From assembly GCA_042854365.1 (NCBI GenBank), contig AP031437.1:1612001-1676000 (forward strand): a stretch of DNA of 64,000 nucleotides, in the 5' to 3' direction. Made by a program: the position numbers and the translations under genes. Below, one piece after another: positions 9,001 to 13,372 of the stretch; position 1 is the first letter of the stretch, and each line of letters starts with the position of its first letter. Below the pieces are notes generated by a model, which was not told the DNA's origin, searched no databases, and saw only the letters and a list, made by a program, of their open reading frames with translations. This DNA comes from Anaeromassilibacillus sp001305115. GTDB taxonomy: Bacteria; Bacillota; Clostridia; Oscillospirales; Acutalibacteraceae.

Positions 9001-9429
9001 CATTTCCTCTACCGCGTCGCGGATGGCCCCTATGCGGGCTTCATACGCGGCAAACTCCGAGGGAAGCGGCGAGGGAACCGCCTCCACCGGGCCGATGCTG
9101 CATCGGACGCGAAGCAGCAGTTGATCCGATTTTTTGACCCGCCCATCCGGGGCGGCGGCGCGCAGTTGTACATAGACCGCTCCATCGTCCACAAGATACG
9201 CCTGCTGAATGGGGACCCGCAACAGCAGGTCCCCATTGAATGGTTCGGGTTCTACCGCCCAAATATCCTTCTGTTCCTTGCGCTGTACATCCAGAAAAAA
9301 GCTCCATCCTTCATACTCTAAGCCGTTCATCCGAATGTACAGCGTGCGGACCCCATTTTCCCCTGCATAACCGATGTCGCAATCCGCATCTGTCGCAGTA
9401 AACGTCCAATCCTCGTTTAAAAGAATCAT
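6043..9429 (-). CDS. Giant leaderless GH2 glycosidase with phage-baseplate-like N-terminus
   Basis: An 1128-residue predicted retaining glycoside hydrolase of family 2 (beta-galactosidase/glucuronidase type). Residues 1-112 resemble the N-terminal domain of phage baseplate/tail proteins of the BppU type. Then follow the GH2 sugar-binding domain (about 152-290), an Ig-like domain (about 300-410), and a TIM barrel (about 415-730) with acid/base E532 in LSNELNG and nucleophile E630 in WAVGEYGA. A Big2-like domain (about 820-905) and a LamG/concanavalin-like domain (about 910-1128) end the protein. There is no signal peptide, sorting motif or membrane segment. RBS AAGGAGG lies before ATG 9429. 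It is the last gene of a minus-strand run with endolysin and holins. Enzyme class is firm, substrate unknown, baseplate resemblance moderate. It may be a tail fibre or an enzyme released by the lysis genes. Confidence 0.88.
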   Translation of the reverse strand: MILLNEDWTFTATDADCDIGYAGENGVRTLYIRMNGLEYEGWSFFLDVQRKEQKDIWAVEPEPFNGDLLLRVPIQQAYLVDDGAVYVQLRAAAPDGRVKKSDQLLLRVRCSIGPVEAVPSPLPSEFAAYEARIGAIRDAVEEMFGRSAVPCEIVDFSGEWDFSKDCSDWQTVRAPHTCNASDGMSGSMYRGKTYYRKALFVGREQAAIDFVLGFHAAGQASELYVNGHLCSVYPGGYTPNLVDISPYLCQGNNELLIVCDNTPSEERIPVSADFNFNNGLHEKVFLCRVGRASLDPQAYGVDRMHVTPEEVSRQAAAFTVHTAVNNRSGCAIHAAVAVAVYDAQGNAVAGETIPVEVPAHTVQDVSYTGQITEPHLWDGIQDPYRYTVKVALFAPDRVDEQSVCIGFRFFSMDAQQGFLLNGRPYPLRGVALHQDYPGAMSAMTEEQFDADYADLAALGCNFVRLAHYPHDAYAFERCDALGLIVQTEIPWVNHLGPDASDAYFDSIEQNLRSMIRNYYNHPSIVFWGLSNELNGSHWSSGGSPQGGFSAEKAVAWNNAFYAMAKELDPTRYVGFTAYGPTFDGSKPGDWQADFIAMNEYKGWYGGVFEEFGAEMDTYRAGTQVPWAVGEYGAGNNPHTHSDNPMQTTQTGSGGARHDEEYANLFHEAYLEQIQARPWLLYTAVWVLYDFASDNRNEGGTPHLNDKGLVTRDRQTKKDVYYLYQAAWSEAPVCYITSRRFSQRETDSIRMKVYSNCETLTLFRNGEAVQTMDAPTRCGCVWEFDAVVFEDASEEYRVEGVRGEETVSDTVTFSTRAVPEKIVPESITADVSQLELLVGQAQEIHLSYVPSTANAEKDYTAQLDGLAGTVSTSGTTVTVTATEEGNGTLTFTLDRNNCALHIPVTAEKEPEYLCYFDFTAGSNDNPQVTDSVGNAVCTLEGFAWDTSSGFVEGGLKTIDSGSSEELVTIQSFDLGDCPNGFRMHLEYSGFASTWDRSRFFQTVDGEGTVTLDCYYNSPTAAQLRIERDSDHGGLYNDYQYMLNMTHMSMDITCNDAATALFNGTVVNDNGSIVLSEVLVAKQGGSATDTPFDMLALKPFQEVRKVYLMNRPDKTRLLHATLSKFWIEKL

Positions 9430-9451
9430 TTTGTTCCTCCTTTATCGATCA

Positions 9452-9745
9452 TCAGGGCGATTTTTGTCTTTTCATCGAGCGCATTGCATCCACGGCGCCG
9501 TTGCTGGCCAAACTGACCAAAGCCGCATTCAGCGGCACCAATGCCCAAACGGTCCAAGGTTGAGCCCATCCACCCGTGGCAGCCGTCGTGACCACCAGCA
9601 GAACCACCGCGATGATGTAGCTGAGCCATTGTGTTGGCAGCTTCCCTACGATATTTTTAAGCATCTGTGTGAACAGACCCGTACAGGCGGTTGCGCCCGC
9701 AAACGTTGTAAGTGTGCCCCAGCTCCAAAAGCTCTCCAAATCCAT
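9452..9745 (-). CDS. Phage-type holin
   Basis: A 97-residue membrane protein with about three hydrophobic segments: FAGATACTGLF, LSYIIAVVLLVVTTAATGGW and VWALVPLNAALVSLAS, followed by a basic tail. Holins of this kind form membrane holes that let an endolysin reach the wall. ATG 9745 (MDLESFW) is preferred because GAGGAGGTG lies nine bases upstream; an upstream TTG/GTG frame exists to 9763. It lies 14 bp after the XhlA-like gene and 22 bp before the GH2 gene, so all are likely co-transcribed. The holin family assignment rests on size, topology and position. Confidence 0.75.
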   Translation of the reverse strand: MDLESFWSWGTLTTFAGATACTGLFTQMLKNIVGKLPTQWLSYIIAVVLLVVTTAATGGWAQPWTVWALVPLNAALVSLASNGAVDAMRSMKRQKSP

Positions 9746-9759
9746 ACAAACACCTCCTC

Positions 9760-10047
9760 TCACAAAAGTAGGGTTAAAAAGGCCCCCACAAGGCCTGCCG
9801 CCACAGCGCCGATCGCTGCACCCACCAGCTTATCCCACCACTTTCCCGGCCGTTTGGTCAGAGCGCTGACATTTTGCTTGATTTCTCGGATGTCCGCTTG
9901 TACGCCGGTGACCTCCTGTTGCGTGGCGGCCATTGCGGTGGCAAGATCGTGTATATCTTTGATGTCATTCTCCAAGCGGTCCAGACGATGATGTGCAGAC
10001 CGGGCGCTGTCCAACGCTTGGATGGCAAGATTGTTTTCCTGTTCCAT
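9760..10047 (-). CDS. XhlA-like hemolysin/lysis accessory protein
   Basis: Ninety-five residues: an N-terminal coiled coil (about 1-65, heptads around HHRLDRLENDIKDIHDLATAM and VTGVQADIREIKQNVSAL), a basic KRPGKWWDK linker, and one C-terminal membrane segment (about 73-95, GAAIGAVAAGLVGAFLTLLL). This is the XhlA layout; in Bacillus PBSX, XhlA works with holin XhlB and amidase XlyA in lysis. RBS AAGGAGGTG precedes ATG 10047. The gene lies directly between endolysin and holin. Confidence 0.8.
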   Translation of the reverse strand: MEQENNLAIQALDSARSAHHRLDRLENDIKDIHDLATAMAATQQEVTGVQADIREIKQNVSALTKRPGKWWDKLVGAAIGAVAAGLVGAFLTLLL

Positions 10048-10061
10048 GTATGTGCACCTCC

Positions 10062-10859
10062 TTATACAATTTGGGCGACAAACCGTTTTACGGGGCGCCC
10101 GCCGGGCACAGTGGTGTAGATACCGGAGGCGTCGCCGGGCTTGCCGATCGGCACAATCGCCGCCAGCTTGTCCGCGCCGCGATTGATCGGCACGATGGTC
10201 ACCACGTCGCCCGTACCCGCTGTCACAATGAGCTGGTTTGCATTTGTCCCACTGAACTTTGCGGTGTAAAAGTCCCCCCGTTTGATCGAAACCGTGCCGC
10301 TCGTATCGCTCCTGATCTCCACCTGCCGTAACCCCTCTAAGATCGCATCATAGGGGAATTGGGCGCCCGGGCAATTGGGTTTAGTCACCGGATTGATTTC
10401 ACAGTGTCCTATAATATATTCCCGCGACACGGGAATGGTGACGCCGTAGAGGCGACGGACCTCGGCAATGATGTAGCGGTGCAGTTTAATGCTCGCTGCA
10501 AGCTGTTCCGCAGTGAGTTCTCCGCCGCTCACGCAGACGTGTTCAATGCTGATGGTGTAATAATTGGCGTTAGTGCAGCGGTTTCGGACAGCTGCCAGTG
10601 TCGATCGGCCATAATAGCGGCTGTCCGACGGCGTTGTGCTGGTCCCATTGGCCCAGGCGGCGCGGTCAAGCGCCACCAGCTGATACACGGTGCCGTCCTT
10701 GTCCACAACAAAGTGGGCCGATACTTCCCGCGCAGGGTCGCAGAGCACAGCGAGTGCGCCCGCTGCCGAGCTGCCCGCGGTGATGTGGTTGACAATCCGA
10801 TCCGGTTTCCAGCCGTACCGGCTCCCGTGATTGGGGCTTGGATGCTGTTGAATGGTCAT
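10062..10859 (-). CDS. N-acetylmuramoyl-L-alanine amidase (phage-type endolysin)
   Basis: A 265-residue zinc amidase of the Amidase_2/PGRP fold that would cut the bond between muramic acid and the stem peptide. Zinc ligands: His in RIVNHITAG, His in YIIGHCEINPVTKPNCPG, and the Cys of that second motif; the SAHFVVDKDGTVYQLV strand is typical. Residues about 185-265 form a small beta-rich C-terminal domain, possibly for wall binding. There is no signal peptide, so the enzyme needs the holins to reach the wall. The start at 10859 is chosen because GGGAGGAACATGC stands right before it; the same frame stays open upstream to 11057 and would add a 66-residue coiled segment. Confidence 0.9.
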   Translation of the reverse strand: MTIQQHPSPNHGSRYGWKPDRIVNHITAGSSAAGALAVLCDPAREVSAHFVVDKDGTVYQLVALDRAAWANGTSTTPSDSRYYGRSTLAAVRNRCTNANYYTISIEHVCVSGGELTAEQLAASIKLHRYIIAEVRRLYGVTIPVSREYIIGHCEINPVTKPNCPGAQFPYDAILEGLRQVEIRSDTSGTVSIKRGDFYTAKFSGTNANQLIVTAGTGDVVTIVPINRGADKLAAIVPIGKPGDASGIYTTVPGGRPVKRFVAQIV

Positions 10860-11057
10860 GCATGTTCCTCCCTGTGTTTGATAACGTTTCGCCGCCCGCA
10901 GTGCTGCAAGCAGCTGAATGTATAGATCACTGCGCATTTGGCGCAGTTGTATGGTGCGGCGGTCCTCCTCCCTGCACGCCGCAAGACGGACATTCAGGGC
11001 GGCGATCTCCGCCTGATACTGTGTAATGCTCTCTTCGAAAATAGTCCTCACCTCCAA
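10860..11057 (-). other. Open coiled-coil frame running in phase into the endolysin
   Basis: This 66-codon frame reads SITQYQAEIAALNVRL..., ends in RYQTQGGTC and continues without a stop into the endolysin ATG. It looks like a real short coiled protein (heptads, charged helices) but has no good start: TTG at 11057 overlaps GGAGG, and the first ATG is codon 41. It overlaps the C-terminal part of the ArpU-like gene in another frame. It may be a remnant small gene fused by loss of its stop codon. Confidence 0.35.
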
Positions 11058-11478
11058 ATCCGAACTTTAGTTCTTTAAAATCGCGCACGGCCGCGCGTTT
11101 TTGCGCCTCTGACAGCTGAACCTGGGCGAGTGCCTGTTCGTGTAACTGGATGGCCTCTTGCTGCGTGGTCTGCAAATATGCAGCGAGCTCCTTCCAGGTT
11201 TCTCCCAACAGATAACGCCTGCCCAAGACTATCTGAAGCCGTCTGTCCGGCACGGTCTTGATGGCGTCGACGGCCTCCTGTTTGACCGCAAGCAGCTCGT
11301 CAATCTGTCGGTTGATCTCCTCATCCATAGCGCGATAATGGCGTAGCGCCTGGCCGGTCATTCCCTGGATGCGTATGGCACAGGCGCGCCAAATGGACTG
11401 GATCTCACACAAGCGGTCGATCCTGCGGTCCACCCGGAGGTAATGCTCCAAAAAAATCCTCTTTTCCTGCATCTCCAA
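10927..11478 (-). CDS. ArpU/DUF1492-like phage late transcription regulator
   Basis: About 183 residues with an N-terminal helical half (EHYLRVDRRIDRLCEIQSIW...) and a sigma-70 region-4-like helix-turn-helix (DAIKTVPDRRLQIVLGRRYLLGETWKELAAYLQ, then QLHEQALAQV). ArpU/DUF1492 proteins control late genes in Gram-positive phages. TTG 11478 (LEMQEK) sits eight bases after GGAGG; ATG 11472 is an alternative. The C-terminal 45 residues after FKELKFG look like out-of-frame reading of the coiled segment, so the natural end may have been lost by a small indel. It precedes the endolysin and is the likely activator of the lysis-GH2 genes. Confidence 0.72.
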   Translation of the reverse strand: MEMQEKRIFLEHYLRVDRRIDRLCEIQSIWRACAIRIQGMTGQALRHYRAMDEEINRQIDELLAVKQEAVDAIKTVPDRRLQIVLGRRYLLGETWKELAAYLQTTQQEAIQLHEQALAQVQLSEAQKRAAVRDFKELKFGFGGEDYFRREHYTVSGGDRRPECPSCGVQGGGPPHHTTAPNAQ

Positions 11479-11561
11479 TGGTGACTCCTCCCTTTTCTGT
11501 CGTTGTCCCACACATGATTCCACCGTTTTTTTCATACAATACCGTTAAAGGAGTTGATGCA

Positions 11562-12026
11562 ATGAAAATCCGATGGAAAATGCTGATTCTTCAGCTGGTC
11601 ATCAGCCTGGGCGTTGCCGGACTATCCGCCCTTTCCACCATGAATTCCATGGAACTCTATCAATCGCTCAACCAGCCGCCGCTTTCCCCGCCGGGATGGC
11701 TTTTCGGTGTGGTCTGGACCATCCTGTTCACACTGATGGGTATCTCCGCGTATCTGGTGTCGGCTTCAGACTCCAAGGATAAAACGCCCGCACTGCGAAT
11801 CTATGGTATTCAGCTGGCGGTCAACTTTTTCTGGTCCATCCTGTTTTTCTGCTTACAAGCCTATTGGTTTGCATTTGTGTGGCTGATTCTTCTGTGGGTG
11901 CTGATTCTCGCCATGATCGTGTCGTTTGCAAAGGTGTCCTTCCCTGCTGCAATGTTACAGATCCCTTATCTGCTCTGGGTCACCTTCGCGGGGTATCTCA
12001 GCCTAGCGGTCGCTTTGCTCAATTGA
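11562..12026 (+). CDS. tspO: TspO/MBR family membrane protein
   Basis: A 154-residue five-helix integral membrane protein. Family marks are visible: LNQPPLSPPGWLFGVVWTILFTLMGISAYLV (with the PP.W.F..VW..LY-like signature) and the later QLAVNFFWSILFF segment (Q..LN..WS). TspO proteins bind porphyrins and other ligands, and in several bacteria take part in stress or tetrapyrrole handling. ATG 11562 has AAAGGAG eight bases upstream. The gene is divergent from the ArpU-like gene, only 83 bp from it, and convergent with the zinc-ribbon gene, so it interrupts the phage-derived block on the other strand. It is not a phage gene and may have been captured or inserted. Confidence 0.9.
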   Translation: MKIRWKMLILQLVISLGVAGLSALSTMNSMELYQSLNQPPLSPPGWLFGVVWTILFTLMGISAYLVSASDSKDKTPALRIYGIQLAVNFFWSILFFCLQAYWFAFVWLILLWVLILAMIVSFAKVSFPAAMLQIPYLLWVTFAGYLSLAVALLN

Positions 12027-12132
12027 CGGCTGTTTTCCCTTTTCAAAAGGCTGCCCGCACTGGCAGGCTTTCGGAAAGGGCATTCCGCCGGCCGGCCGGA
12101 TTTCATTCAACCGCCTGGCAAAGCCCGATCGG

Positions 12133-12519
12133 TTATTCGCAGGTATCCGCACTCGTTCCCGCCAGGAAGTCCGCCATGTGCTTTGCACAATAGGCGTGCC
12201 GGATCTCGCCGCAAAGCCTCTCCTCCAACCCGCCCTGATCGGTCAACATACTGCGTATCAATGCTGCGCGGTCCCGTCCGGAGAGCTGTTGCCAAAAAAA
12301 CCGGGCAAAATCCTCCGCACGCGACCCGCTGCACGCATACGCCGTTTCCCATCTGGCCAGGCAATCCCCGCAGATCTCCTGCCCGCCCGTTTCTCGCAGG
12401 GAGTCCTCCGGCACAACGCGCCGGCATACGTCGCATCTCCCCCAGCCGATTGGCAGATAGCGCTCCGGTCCTTCGCACCGGTCGCGCTGCTGCTGGGCGG
12501 TTGCAAGCCCCCAGATCAT
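12133..12519 (-). CDS. Small zinc-ribbon protein of the phage-like cassette
   Basis: A 128-residue protein with a treble-clef/zinc-ribbon arrangement: CDVCRRVVPEDSL (about 29) and CGDCLARW (about 50), followed by an alpha-helical part with RAEDFARFFWQQLSGRDRAALIRSML and a C-terminal HAYCAKHMADFL. Two CxxC pairs and Cys/His near the end suggest one or two zinc sites. I do not recognise a named family. Its ATG overlaps the stop of the XRE gene (12516-12519, ATGA), so the two are translationally coupled and it is probably a DNA-binding or adaptor partner. Confidence 0.6.
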   Translation of the reverse strand: MIWGLATAQQQRDRCEGPERYLPIGWGRCDVCRRVVPEDSLRETGGQEICGDCLARWETAYACSGSRAEDFARFFWQQLSGRDRAALIRSMLTDQGGLEERLCGEIRHAYCAKHMADFLAGTSADTCE

Positions 12520-12746
12520 GAATCCCTCCCGAGCAGCCAGTCCACAGATACATACAGCGCATCCGCCAGCGCCACCAGTTCAAAATCCAGAACCTGCCGC
12601 GTCTGCCGCTCCATATTGCACAGACATGTGGGATGCATCTCCACACCGCTCGCGTGGACACGCTCCAATACCTCCTGCCTGCGCATTCCCTGTGCAATCC
12701 GAGCCAGTTTGATTCGTTTTCCCGCTAGATTGTTGATCCGTTTCAT
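12516..12746 (-). CDS. XRE family helix-turn-helix regulator
   Basis: A 76-residue DNA-binding protein: AGKRIKLARIAQGMRRQEVLERV, then a degenerate recognition helix, LCNMERQTRQVLDFELVALADALYVSVDWLLGRD. The fold is the Cro/CI type with the usual C-terminal ALADALYVSVDWLLG signature. Between the HTH helices the spacing is a little longer than usual (ASGVEMHPTCLC). ATG 12746 follows a G-rich ribosome binding site; an upstream frame to 12788 lacks one. It has a promoter at 12913-12941 and a candidate operator at 12865-12894, and would be the master regulator of the cassette. Confidence 0.8.
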   Translation of the reverse strand: MKRINNLAGKRIKLARIAQGMRRQEVLERVHASGVEMHPTCLCNMERQTRQVLDFELVALADALYVSVDWLLGRDS

Positions 12747-12864
12747 CCCGAATCCCCCCCTGATCTTCCAATGTATTCGGCTGTGCATGGGCGGCGCCCT
12801 CCTGACCGGTCGAGTTTCGTTTTGCGGACAAAAGGCGCCTTTCGCACGGTCCAGTCATATTTTC

Positions 12865-12894
12865 TTTCTACGCATTGCTTTTGCGTAAAAGAAA
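12865..12894. promoter_or_regulatory. Candidate operator for the XRE regulator
   Basis: Imperfect palindrome TTTCTACGCA (12865-12874) and TTGCGTAAAAGAAA (12881-12894), core TACGCA/TGCGTA. It lies just downstream of the promoter at 12913-12941, in the 5' untranslated region of the XRE gene, where a repressor would block its own transcription. Confidence 0.45.
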
Positions 12895-12912
12895 TCTTAT
12901 TAGTACGCTACC

Positions 12913-12941
12913 AGTATAGTACGTTTGTTCGCAAATTGCAA
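12913..12941 (-). promoter_or_regulatory. Sigma-A promoter of the XRE-zinc ribbon pair
   Basis: Minus strand: TTGCAA at 12941-12936, a 17-bp spacer, TATACT at 12918-12913. The -10 area carries a second near-palindrome around GTACTATACTGGTAGCGTAC. The leader to the XRE start is about 160 nt. Confidence 0.6.
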
Positions 12942-13372
12942 GAGGAAATCGAAAATTTGTTCCTAATTTTTTGTGAAAAAAACTGGCCTGCTATATGCGG
13001 CCAGTTTCTTTCTTTTCTATTGTGGGAATGAGGCGCGGCTTCTTTGGCGATAGCCGCCCCTTTTTCTGAAGATCCGTGCAGGGCGATAGCGGGCGGATGT
13101 AGGCCGCAAGGTTGCGGCAAAAGGGGAAACGCACGGCTATTCCCCTCCTTTCAGACAGCACCTGCCCACCGGACATCGCCTGCCCCCTAACTTCCCAAAA
13201 GTCTGCTGCTGTAACGGAACGGGGACTTTCAACGGCTGTCGCTCTTGCGCGCCCCTATCCCCATCGGGTTCCAAAGCGCCAAACTCCCTATTAAAACGCC
13301 CGGCGTGTTGCCTTTTACCGCCTGCGCCCATCGGGTTCCACACACCGGAACCCAGCGCCATGGCCTTTCGCT
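12942..13372. other. Intergenic region with terminator and short repeats
   Basis: No gene is supported. It holds the hairpin at 12980-13007 and two copies of CCCATCGGGTTCCA (near 13258 and 13327). Frames on either strand lack start signals. Confidence 0.45.
12980..13013 (+). terminator. Intrinsic terminator
   Basis: AAACTGGCC (12980-12988) and GGCCAGTTT (12999-13007), then CTTTCTTTT. It lies upstream of the XRE promoter and separates it from the downstream side of the Tet(M)-like gene. Confidence 0.6.
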
